A program made the translations under genes and the position numbers. This document shows, piece after piece, positions 24,387-31,758 of a DNA stretch of 64,000 nucleotides. The stretch spans positions 1 to 64,000 of the forward strand of contig CANRBX010000008.1 in the NCBI GenBank assembly GCA_947628955.1, written 5' to 3'. The DNA comes from an uncultured Lachnospiraceae bacterium (GTDB lineage Bacteria; Bacillota; Clostridia; Lachnospirales; Lachnospiraceae). Position 1 is the first letter of the stretch; every line of letters begins with the position of its first letter. The notes below the pieces were generated by a model. The model saw only the letters and a list, made by a program, of their open reading frames with translations, did not search any database and had not been told where the DNA came from.

Positions 24387-25601
24387 TTACATCTTCCTGA
24401 TCCGCTCCAGGGCGGCCACCGTGTTCTCGTATGTGCCGAACGCGGTCAGGCGGAAGTAGCCCTCTCCGCTCGGTCCGAAGCCGGAACCCGGCGTGCCGAC
24501 CACATTTGCATGCTCGAGCAGATAGTCGAAAAATTCCCAGGAGGTCATCTTTCCCGGCGTCTTCAGCCAGATGTACGGCGCATTCACGCCGCCGGACACC
24601 GTGTAGCCGGCCGCCGCGAGCCCCTCCTTGATCGTCTTCGCATTGTTCATGTAATAGGCCACCTGTGCCTTCAGCTGTTCTTTTCCCTCCGGAGAGTAGA
24701 CGGCCTCGCCGGCCCTCTGGACAATGTACGGCGCGCCGTTGTACTTTGTGCCGTGGCGTCTCGCCCAGAGCGAGTGAAGCATGACATCGCCGCATTTCAG
24801 ATCCTTCGGGATCACTGTATAGCCAAGACGGGTGCCGGTGAAGCCCGCGTTCTTTGAGAAGGACTTCAGCTCGATCGCGCAGGTCCGCGCGCCCTCGCAC
24901 TCGAAGATCGAATGCGGCACGTCGTCCTCAGAGATATATGCCTCATAGGCCGCATCGTAAATGATCACGGCTCCGACTCTGTTTGCGTAGTCCACCCATT
25001 CCTGAAGCTGTGACCTGGTGATCGTGGCCCCGGTGGGATTGTTCGGGAAGCACAGGTAGATCAGATCCGGCGTCTTCTCAGGAAGCTGCGGCGCAAAATT
25101 ATTTTCTGCGGTGCAGGGCATGTAGATCACATCGCTCCACACCTCCGTCTGCGGATCGTAGGTTCCGGTGCGGCCGGCCATGACGTTCGTGTCCACATAG
25201 ACCGGGTAAACCGGGTCGCAGACCGCGATCTTATTGTCCACGCTGAAGATCTCCTGGATATTGCCGGAATCGCATTTCGCGCCGTCCGACACAAAGATCT
25301 CGTCCGCGGCGATCTCGCAGCCGCGGGCCGCATAGTCATTCTCCGCGATCGCGGTGCGCAGGAATTCGTAGCCGAGATCCGGCGCATAGCCCCTGAATGT
25401 CGCGGCGTCGGCCATCTCGTCCACCGCACTGTGCAGCGCGCGGATGATCGCCGGCGCAAGCGGCTGCGTCACATCGCCGATGCCGAGGCGGATCACGGAT
25501 CTGTCCGGATGCGCCGCCTGAAATTCATTTACCTTCCTGCCGATCGTCGAGAACAGATAGCTCCCCGGCAGCTTCAGATAATTGTCGTTAATCTTGAACA
25601 T
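24387..25601 (-). CDS. dapL: LL-diaminopimelate aminotransferase
   Basis: PLP enzyme converting tetrahydrodipicolinate directly to LL-diaminopimelate (404 residues). Characteristic blocks are [60 protein letters not shown] and the PLP lysine in [24 protein letters not shown] lies 8 nt before the ATG at 25601. Together with dapF upstream it supplies lysine and the meso-DAP crosslinking residue of peptidoglycan through the one-step aminotransferase route. Confidence 0.96.
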   Translation of the reverse strand: MFKINDNYLKLPGSYLFSTIGRKVNEFQAAHPDRSVIRLGIGDVTQPLAPAIIRALHSAVDEMADAATFRGYAPDLGYEFLRTAIAENDYAARGCEIAADEIFVSDGAKCDSGNIQEIFSVDNKIAVCDPVYPVYVDTNVMAGRTGTYDPQTEVWSDVIYMPCTAENNFAPQLPEKTPDLIYLCFPNNPTGATITRSQLQEWVDYANRVGAVIIYDAAYEAYISEDDVPHSIFECEGARTCAIELKSFSKNAGFTGTRLGYTVIPKDLKCGDVMLHSLWARRHGTKYNGAPYIVQRAGEAVYSPEGKEQLKAQVAYYMNNAKTIKEGLAAAGYTVSGGVNAPYIWLKTPGKMTSWEFFDYLLEHANVVGTPGSGFGPSGEGYFRLTAFGTYENTVAALERIRKM

Positions 25602-25645
25602 GTCAGCTTCCTCCAAAATCGGTTTATAATAATCTCTCAAAAACT

Positions 25646-25663
25646 AAGCGGGCATGCCCGCTT
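25646..25663 (-). terminator. Perfect palindrome terminator between dapF and dapL
   Basis: AAGCGGGCATGCCCGCTT is an 18-bp perfect palindrome. On the minus strand it is followed by AGTTTTTGAG, so part of dapF transcription probably stops here. dapL would then be a reduced readthrough product or use a promoter I could not identify. Confidence 0.6.
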
Positions 25664-25722
25664 TAACTTCCCTTCCGGCAGCATCATGGTACCATCTGTT
25701 CCGGGAAATGGCAAGAAAAATT

Positions 25723-26589
25723 TCAGAGCTGAATCTCCCCGTCGAACACGGTCTCCGCAGGGCCCGTCATGAACACGGTATTCTGCTCCCGGTCCCAGCA
25801 GATGTTCAGGTCGCCTCCGCGCAGCTTCACCGTCACATTTTCCTCTGTCCATCCGTTCAGAATGCATGCCACCGCCACGGCGCAGGCGCCCGTACCGCAG
25901 GCCCAGGTCTCTCCGGAGCCGCGCTCCCACACGCGCATCTGAACGGTGCCGCGGTCCAGCACCCGGATAAATTCGGTGTTGACGCGGTCCGGGAACGCCG
26001 GGTGATGCTCAAAATGCGGCCCGACCGCCTCAATCGCCAGCCCGTCAACGTCGTCCACACAGGTAATGCAGTGCGGATTTCCCATCGATACGCAGGTCAC
26101 TTTGTAATCTGTCCCGTTCACGCAGAGCGTCTCCCCGATCACACGGCGCGCTCCGTCCTTCTGCGCCTCTGCCCCGCCAAGCTTCGTCACATCCACCGGG
26201 ATCTTCTCCGCCTCCAGAACCGGGGCCCCCATGTCGACGCGGACCAGAGCCACCTTTCCGTTTTCCACGGTCAGATCCAGCGTCTTGACGCCGCTGCCGG
26301 TCGCCACCGTGATCCTGGTTTTGTCCGTAAGGCCGTAATCATAGACATACTTCGCCACGCAGCGGATCCCGTTGCCGCACATTGCCCCGAGCGAGCCGTC
26401 CGCATTGTACATCTCCATCTCAAAATCCGCGGTCTCAGACGGTTTGATCAGGATCAGCCCGTCCGAACCGATGCCAAAATGACGGTCGCTGACCCGGACG
26501 GCAGCCTCCCGCGGATGCTCAACCGTCTCGCTGAAACAGTTCACATATACGTAATCATTTCCGATCCCATGCATTTTCGTAAACTTCAT
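25723..26589 (-). CDS. dapF: Diaminopimelate epimerase
   Basis: Cofactor-independent epimerase turning LL-DAP into meso-DAP (288 residues). Both catalytic cysteines are present: AMCGNGIRC and WACGTGACA. The N-terminus MKFTKMHGIGNDYVYV sets the start at ATG 26589; the AAGGAG site is somewhat far (13 nt). The open frame extends 10 codons upstream to an ATG that is less likely. Confidence 0.95.
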   Translation of the reverse strand: MKFTKMHGIGNDYVYVNCFSETVEHPREAAVRVSDRHFGIGSDGLILIKPSETADFEMEMYNADGSLGAMCGNGIRCVAKYVYDYGLTDKTRITVATGSGVKTLDLTVENGKVALVRVDMGAPVLEAEKIPVDVTKLGGAEAQKDGARRVIGETLCVNGTDYKVTCVSMGNPHCITCVDDVDGLAIEAVGPHFEHHPAFPDRVNTEFIRVLDRGTVQMRVWERGSGETWACGTGACAVAVACILNGWTEENVTVKLRGGDLNICWDREQNTVFMTGPAETVFDGEIQL

Positions 26590-26614
26590 AATCCCGCAAC
26601 TTCTCCTTTTCCCC

Positions 26615-26643
26615 ATCATACACGGTATTTTTCTCCGTGTAAA
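26615..26643 (-). promoter_or_regulatory. dapF promoter with internal inverted repeat
   Basis: Minus strand TTTACA (26638-26643), 17 bp, TATGAT (26615-26620). An inverted repeat ACACGG/CCGTGT (26620-26625, 26635-26640) fills the spacer and touches both boxes. Confidence 0.65.
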
Positions 26644-26682
26644 GTGCAGATATCCGGTCTATTCCTCCCGAGAATCATCCGC

Positions 26683-26735
26683 GTTACTGTTCAGCCCAGG
26701 CCGAAGCACTTGCTGCTGAGGCCGTAAGAAAGTGA
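26683..26735 (-). repeat. Dispersed ~53-bp intergenic repeat, copy C
   Basis: Minus strand TCACTTTCTTACGGCCTCAGCAG...GAACAGTAAC, the best match to the three-copy consensus. It is inverted relative to copies A and B and lies between the LTA-synthase-like stop and the dapF promoter. Confidence 0.85.
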
Positions 26736-26743
26736 TCCAGGAG

Positions 26744-26814
26744 GCAGTTTGGGCTTCGCGAAGCGAACTTGCATGCCCAAACTGCTGGTTACTGGTCACT
26801 CCTTGACCAGTAAC
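26744..26814. terminator. Two stacked hairpins at the end of the LTA-synthase-like gene
   Basis: GCAGTTTGGGC/GCCCAAACTGC (26744-26785) and GTTACTGGTCA/TGACCAGTAAC (26788-26814). The latter arm is inside the coding sequence (last codons Leu-Leu-Val-Lys-Glu) and its mirror begins right at the stop codon. No T-run follows. Confidence 0.6.
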
Positions 26815-29111
26815 TCCCCCGCCTTTGCCACATAGTAGAGCGGGGCAGAGCTGCGGAAGATCGTATCGGACGAGCCGACCTGGCTGACCACGAGCTTGTG
26901 CAGCCCCTCTTCTATCTTGCTTTTCTTCACCCGCAGAAGCTTCGAGGAAAGATATTCCGTGCTGACCTTTTCGTCATCGGCGAAGACCCTGCTCCATTTT
27001 GTGAAATTATCCCCGATCATATAGTAATAGCTGTCCGTCTCCATGATCCGGGACAGCACGATATCCTGCGTGCCCATCATCAGATCGGTGGCCGGATACG
27101 GATTCCCGCCGTCATAAACGTAATGCTCGCCGTAGAGGATGTCGTACTGCAAAAGCTCCATCCCCTTCTGGTATTCCTCCTCGCTCCCCAGATTTCTCCG
27201 GTTCTGATGGTAGGTAAACATGGTTCCCTCGTGGATCCCGAGCCGCCCGGTAATATACGCAAGCAGCTGATACGAGGTCATGTCCGCGTCCTCTTTCTCC
27301 ATGCCAAAATTGTCCCACGTCGCATACTGCGTCAGGAACAGGCTTCCGGTCTCCATATCCTCATCCGTCAGCCCCATCGTCGGAAGGTGATCCCCGAACA
27401 TCACCACGAGCGTCTTTTCATCTCTCTGCTCCAGCAGGCTGATCAGCTGCCCGATGAAATCATCTACCTCATGAACCTGATTGACGTAGTATTCCCACGC
27501 CCAGCGCATTCCCTCATCCTCCACGCCGGACACGGTGATCTGCGGATCCTCGATCACCTGCTCCTGCGGGTAATCTCCGTGCGACTCAACTGTGATCACA
27601 TAGAGAAAATCCTGCTGATCCGGCGTGTAATCGAGCGATTTCTCCACCTCGCCGAGCATGATATCGTCCGTCGGCCACGTCCCGAGAGGCGTATAGTCAT
27701 GGATGTCCATCATCTCTTTGCAGGTGAACGTGTCGAATCCCATCATCGAAAACGCATTTCTCCGGCTGTAAAAATTGCCCCCGTTGTCGTGTACCACATG
27801 CGACCCATAGCCGAGCGCACGCAGATCCGAGGCGATGCTCTCGCAGTTCGTCTCCTTGAGGATCGTCTTGTACGGATATTCGCCCAGGCCGAAAAACTGC
27901 ATTCCCATCCCGGTCAGTATCTCAAACTCCGTGTTGGCCGTCCCGGCGCCGACCACCGGCACCTCGAGATAACCCGAGGAAAAATTTTCGTACAGCTCAT
28001 GAAAATTCGGGATCGGATCCTCGCTGGTCTCCAGGAAGCGGATCTGGCCCGGATCAACAAAAGATTCCAGAAGAACACAGACAATATTCGGATACTCCTG
28101 CCCCGAAGCGTCTTCGTCTTCTGGAATACTGCTCTCTTCTTCCGGAATGTCCGTATGCAGTTTCTGTGACGCGGCCGTCCTTGCCGGAATCTCCCGGATC
28201 AGGGAGGGGCCCGGGGCGTCCTCCGTGCCCTGCGCCAAAGCCTCCGCCTCCTGCGCGGTGCCGGCCGCATCCTGCCCGCCGGCCGGTCTCTGTCCTGACG
28301 GCGCTTCAGAAGCGGATGCGCCGGGGCCGTCTGCCCTGGCCGATCTTGTCTGCCCGGCCTGCGCCGGATTCTCCCGGTCCTGCCCGCTTTTTGCGAGCAC
28401 ATCCAGTACGGCCTCCTCTGAATAGTCCTCCGGCGTGCTCATTCCCTGATCCAGGACGCTCGCGGAAAAGCTGTAGACAAAACCGTAATCCTTATAGCCC
28501 TGCGCCAGGTTTTCAAAATACTCTGTCAGAATGTGATTGCTGACCGCCGCGTTTGTCACCCGCGGCAGCATCATGACCACGGCCGCGATCATAAACAGCC
28601 CGAGCGTCCTGTGCAGCTTTCCCTCGAACTTGGGCCCCCGGATCCAGAAGTATATCAGCAGCAGGACGACCACCGCGACTCCGGCGATCACGGCCACCGC
28701 CTCCGCCGTGGAAAAGTAATTGCTCTGCATCGTAAACAGATCCCCGACAAGCTTCAGATCCGTGAAGCTGAACGGCGAAACCCTCTTCGCGAGGACGCAG
28801 CCATTGACGATCCCGAGAAACAGCCAGAACACGCTGATGATCGCCCTGAGCACCGCTCTTCGCCTTACTATGTACACAAGCAGGAGGGAGGAATACACGA
28901 TCAGAGAATTGTATAAAAAGACCAGGTTCCGGTCTACCACGAAGCGGCACGCCTCGATAAAAGAATGTCTCGACACCCACTCGATCAGAAAGCAGACCCC
29001 GCACGCCAGAAACACATGAAAAAAGAGAGAGTATCTGTTCAGCACCACGGTCAGCTTCCTTCCGCGCTCGCTTCTCTCCCAGTTCTTGAATCTTTGCCTT
29101 ACCTTAAACAT
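26796..29111 (-). CDS. LTA-synthase-family sulfatase-fold membrane enzyme
   Basis: 771-residue membrane-anchored phosphoglycerol-transferase-like enzyme. Five hydrophobic helices (~28-46, 63-82, 88-108, 137-157, 168-184) precede an extracellular sulfatase-fold domain (~340-700). Metal/catalytic motifs: Glu349 in LLESF, probable nucleophile Thr391 in GAGTANTEFE, HDNGGNFYSRR, and the late FGDHLP. An Ala/Gly/Glu/Ser-rich low-complexity insert of ~100 residues (~235-335) separates the membrane and catalytic parts. The family makes or modifies lipoteichoic acid or other glycerol-phosphate polymers; which one is not clear. The ribosome site AAGGGGA is modest. Confidence 0.85.
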   Translation of the reverse strand: MFKVRQRFKNWERSERGRKLTVVLNRYSLFFHVFLACGVCFLIEWVSRHSFIEACRFVVDRNLVFLYNSLIVYSSLLLVYIVRRRAVLRAIISVFWLFLGIVNGCVLAKRVSPFSFTDLKLVGDLFTMQSNYFSTAEAVAVIAGVAVVVLLLIYFWIRGPKFEGKLHRTLGLFMIAAVVMMLPRVTNAAVSNHILTEYFENLAQGYKDYGFVYSFSASVLDQGMSTPEDYSEEAVLDVLAKSGQDRENPAQAGQTRSARADGPGASASEAPSGQRPAGGQDAAGTAQEAEALAQGTEDAPGPSLIREIPARTAASQKLHTDIPEEESSIPEDEDASGQEYPNIVCVLLESFVDPGQIRFLETSEDPIPNFHELYENFSSGYLEVPVVGAGTANTEFEILTGMGMQFFGLGEYPYKTILKETNCESIASDLRALGYGSHVVHDNGGNFYSRRNAFSMMGFDTFTCKEMMDIHDYTPLGTWPTDDIMLGEVEKSLDYTPDQQDFLYVITVESHGDYPQEQVIEDPQITVSGVEDEGMRWAWEYYVNQVHEVDDFIGQLISLLEQRDEKTLVVMFGDHLPTMGLTDEDMETGSLFLTQYATWDNFGMEKEDADMTSYQLLAYITGRLGIHEGTMFTYHQNRRNLGSEEEYQKGMELLQYDILYGEHYVYDGGNPYPATDLMMGTQDIVLSRIMETDSYYYMIGDNFTKWSRVFADDEKVSTEYLSSKLLRVKKSKIEEGLHKLVVSQVGSSDTIFRSSAPLYYVAKAGELLVKE

Positions 29112-29186
29112 GACTGAATCCCCTTGCCGCCCGGCCTCCCCACGCAGCCGGATCTTTAAAAACAGAATACCTGTAAAATCATTGAA

Positions 29187-29215
29187 AGATTAATCTATCT
29201 CCGGGAAAAAGTCAA
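29187..29215 (-). promoter_or_regulatory. Promoter of the LTA-synthase-like gene
   Basis: Minus strand TTGACT (29210-29215), 17 bp, TAATCT (29187-29192), about 75 bp before the start codon. Confidence 0.65.
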
Positions 29216-29352
29216 CCATGTTTAAAAAATTTTAAGGTTTTATTCATTTTTCCAACAGAAAACGATTCTGCAGGCCCGGAAACCTCTGGATTCTTTTCTT
29301 AATATATGGTACATTGATTAGGGAGGTTCCGCATCAGGAGGATTTACCGGAA

Positions 29353-29847
29353 ATGAAAAGATTATTTTGTGCCGCGGCGCTTTTTGCCCTGCTCCTGTCC
29401 GGCTGCGAAAAACGGCCGGCAGATGTCGCCCCGGCAGAATTGTTCCTGGTCACCGGAGGCGTGACGGCAGACGGCGTGCAGCCCGGCGACGGTCCGGAAC
29501 AATTTATCAGCGCATACCGCGATTATACGATCCAGGCCGCCTATCATGACCTGGAATCCAGTTACCTTGTCATGGATATAGACAAAATTCCTTACGAAGA
29601 GAACATCTCCACGATCATTGCCAACTTTTTTGTCGACGGAAAGCCCGTCTCCGAAGAGGAACTCTGCCGTGAGAACAAGGTGAAGCCGGCGCAGCTCTAT
29701 GCGCTTCTGAGCTCGCCGTCCTATCTGCGCAGCCACGACGTCATCTACCGCTATCTGCGCTTTGACTGGTCCGGCGGCGTGATCACCGATATCGAGCCCG
29801 GTGAACTCAACTACAATGAAACCTATGAGACACCGCGGATCCGCTGA
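29353..29847 (+). CDS. Small lipoprotein of unknown function
   Basis: 164 residues with a signal peptide ending in LLLSGC (Cys18). No family is recognised. The mature part has FISAYRDYTIQAAYHDLESSYLVMD, a central KPVSEEELCRENKV segment, and a C-terminus rich in Tyr/Asp. AGGAGG lies 11 nt before the ATG at 29353. It is divergent from the LTA-synthase-like gene and followed by the YolD-like gene 103 bp later. A TACATT box with a preceding TGG lies ~40 bp upstream but has only a weak -35. Confidence 0.6.
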   Translation: MKRLFCAAALFALLLSGCEKRPADVAPAELFLVTGGVTADGVQPGDGPEQFISAYRDYTIQAAYHDLESSYLVMDIDKIPYEENISTIIANFFVDGKPVSEEELCRENKVKPAQLYALLSSPSYLRSHDVIYRYLRFDWSGGVITDIEPGELNYNETYETPRIR

Positions 29848-29950
29848 GCGGCCGCGGCAGGAGATTTTTTCTCTCTATTCCCCGGGCCTTCCAGAAGCGC
29901 AGTATGTGCGGTCCTTTCGTCCCGCGGCACGGCGCAGAAAGGAGTTTCTT

Positions 29951-30361
29951 ATGGGAAAAAACTATGACGATATCATAAATCTCCCCCATCATGTTTCCCC
30001 GCGGCGCCCGCAGATGTCCCGGCACGACCGCGCGGCACAGTTTTCTCCGTTTGCCGCGCTGACCGGCCATGGCGCGGCGATCCGTGAGACTGCCCGCCTG
30101 ACCGAGAGCCAGAAGGAGCTGGACGCGGACTACGCGGACATCCTGGACCAGAAGATCCGGCAGCTTCGGCAGCACTGCGGCGAAGCCGTGCAGGTTACGG
30201 TTCGCTATTTCGAGCCCGACGCCAGGAAATCCGGCGGCGCCTACGTCACGGTGTCCGGCAGGCTGAAGAAAATTGACGAACAGCGCGGCCTGCTCATACT
30301 CGGGGACCAGACAGAAATCCCCTTCAGCCGGATCACGGAGCTTGACGGAGACGGACTCTGA
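29951..30361 (+). CDS. YolD-like protein
   Basis: 136 residues. The N-terminal block YDDIINLPHHVSPRRPQMS, followed by RHDRAAQFSPFAALTGHG and ETARLT, is characteristic of YolD-family proteins. These accompany SOS-linked Y-family polymerases (UvrX/YqjW type) in Firmicutes and are thought to act as UmuD-like partners. The C-terminal ~60 residues form a YolD-type beta-rich region (VTVRYFEPD...GGAYVTVSGRLKKID). AAAGGAG lies 6 nt before the ATG. A Y-family polymerase gene lies 1.4 kb away on the opposite strand, with the transglutaminase-like gene between. Confidence 0.8.
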   Translation: MGKNYDDIINLPHHVSPRRPQMSRHDRAAQFSPFAALTGHGAAIRETARLTESQKELDADYADILDQKIRQLRQHCGEAVQVTVRYFEPDARKSGGAYVTVSGRLKKIDEQRGLLILGDQTEIPFSRITELDGDGL

Positions 30362-30366
30362 TGCCA

Positions 30367-30427
30367 GGGTCAAAAGTCATAAACCACGATGCGCTTGCGC
30401 AGAAGTGGTTTTATGACTTAATGACCC
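30367..30427. terminator. Long bidirectional hairpin after the YolD-like gene
   Basis: GGGTCAAAAGTCATAAACCAC pairs almost completely with GTGGTTTTATGACTTAATGACCC; the loop itself holds GCGCTTGCGC. It stands between convergent genes. No T-run follows. Confidence 0.6.
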
Positions 30428-30515
30428 GCCCAAACATGAGGAAGAAGTGGGGAAGGGGCCCCATGAATTCCGAATGTTGGGCAGGATTGTGGGAGTGCGT
30501 AGCACGAAACAATCC
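30428..30515. other. Two further stem-loops in the same convergent gap
   Basis: GCCCAAACAT/ATGTTGGGC (30428-30482) encloses GGGGCCCC. GGATTGT/ACAATCC (30484-30515) encloses GTGC-GTA-GCAC. With the previous hairpin they form an almost continuous 150-nt folded region of unknown nature. No known RNA family is recognised. Confidence 0.5.
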
Positions 30516-30554
30516 GTATGGCATCATTTGACCTCAACATCATATTCTAAGAGA

Positions 30555-31463
30555 TCAGATCCAGCTCACACTTCCATTTTTCACCTGCATCGTGAATATC
30601 TTATCGCGTCTGATCCGGAACGGATAATTCCTCATCTCAACCAGGAACAGATTGTTCCGCGTATGCGCCCTCTGCATGCTGCAGTCGCAGATCTTCCATA
30701 TGCCCCCGATCTTCACCTCGCACCACCCATGAGGGCTCAGGCTGTTGTATCTGTACGCCGTCACGCCGCCCGCGGAGACGCGGCTGTCAAACCCCAGCAC
30801 CCGCGCAACGTAAGCCAGGGCAGCGCCGTAGCGGTAGCAGTTTCCGCGCTTGTTGGCAAACATATAAAGCGCATAGGATCTTACGTCCTGCGCGCGTGGA
30901 TTGTATGAATAAAACCGCTGGTAAGAATATCTGCACAGCGCATTGTAGCAGCTTCGCAGTCTCTGCTCCGGCGACTGATTCGTCTGGGAATGATCCAGCA
31001 CAAATGTCACCGCACGCCGGATGACGTCGTCTGTCACACGGATCCCGTCGGCATCCACATAGTAACAGCCCGTTTTCTTATCCCCGACAATTTTATTTTT
31101 CTGCAGCACTCCTCTGGCGTCGAAATAGTAATACTTTTTCTTAATCCTGTACCAGCCGGTCTGTTTCTCTCCCTTTTTGTAATAATAAGTTTTTTCGTTT
31201 TTCGTGACCCAGCCGTTCTTTGTTTTTTTCTTGCTCTCAGACTTAGACTTGTCCTTAGCCTTGTCTTTATCTTTATCTTCGTCTTTCTCTTTGTCCTTGT
31301 CTTTGTCTTTTTCCCTGTCTTTTTCCTTGTCCCCATCCCCTGCGCCGGAAACGTCCGCGGTTTCCGCAGAAGCACGCAGCACGCACCGCGCGGACGGCAC
31401 GCACAGAAGCATGAGCGCCGCGCACAGGAAAAAAATGGTTCTGCCTGATTGTTTTGTTTTCAT
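30555..31463 (-). CDS. Secreted transglutaminase-like protein with wall-binding repeats
   Basis: 302 residues. A signal peptide (~1-33) is followed by a 45-residue Lys/Asp/Glu stretch (DKEKDREKDKDKD type, ~40-85). Two or three cell-wall-binding repeats follow (GWVTKNEKTYYYKKG, GWYRIKKKYYYFDARG, GCYYVDADG). Then comes a transglutaminase-like domain with a Cys-His-Asp arrangement: RGNCYRYGAALAYVARVLGF, SPHGWCEVKIGG and WKICDCSM. It may act as a crosslinking or protease-like wall enzyme; activity is inferred. AGGAGGAG precedes the ATG at 31463. It lies downstream of the polymerase gene across a tandem repeat. Confidence 0.78.
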   Translation of the reverse strand: MKTKQSGRTIFFLCAALMLLCVPSARCVLRASAETADVSGAGDGDKEKDREKDKDKDKEKDEDKDKDKAKDKSKSESKKKTKNGWVTKNEKTYYYKKGEKQTGWYRIKKKYYYFDARGVLQKNKIVGDKKTGCYYVDADGIRVTDDVIRRAVTFVLDHSQTNQSPEQRLRSCYNALCRYSYQRFYSYNPRAQDVRSYALYMFANKRGNCYRYGAALAYVARVLGFDSRVSAGGVTAYRYNSLSPHGWCEVKIGGIWKICDCSMQRAHTRNNLFLVEMRNYPFRIRRDKIFTMQVKNGSVSWI

Positions 31464-31594
31464 CTGAACTCTCCTCCTGTTCTCCTGCCGGTCATCCTCC
31501 GCCTGCCAGCAGCTGCCGAAGCTTCCCTGGCGGCGGCAGGATCTGCGCCGGTCTTTCTGTCCCCGCCGGCGGATCTGTGTCAATTTTTCCTCCC

Positions 31595-31751
31595 GCACCG
31601 GCGAAACTTTTATCCGTTCTTCTGCACCGGCAAAACTTTTATCCGTTCTTCTGCACCGGCGAAACTTTTATCCGTTCTTCTGCACCGCCGAAACTTTTAT
31701 CTGTTCTTCTGCACCGGCGAAGCTTTTATCCGTTCTCCCGCACCGCCGGCG
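31595..31751. repeat. Five tandem copies of a 29-bp unit plus a partial
   Basis: Unit GCACCGGCGAAACTTTTATC + CGTTCTTCT starts at 31595, 31624, 31653, 31682 and 31711, with a truncated sixth at 31740. It begins 8 bp beyond the polymerase stop codon and ends before the transglutaminase gene. There are no spacers, so it is not CRISPR. The remaining 31464-31594 holds nothing recognisable beyond a CCGCCGGCGG palindrome. Confidence 0.92.
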
Positions 31752-31758
31752 GAATGTT

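Noticed and set aside
31595..31751. Possible CRISPR array
   Set aside because: The 29-bp units abut directly without spacers, and no cas genes are present; it is a minisatellite.
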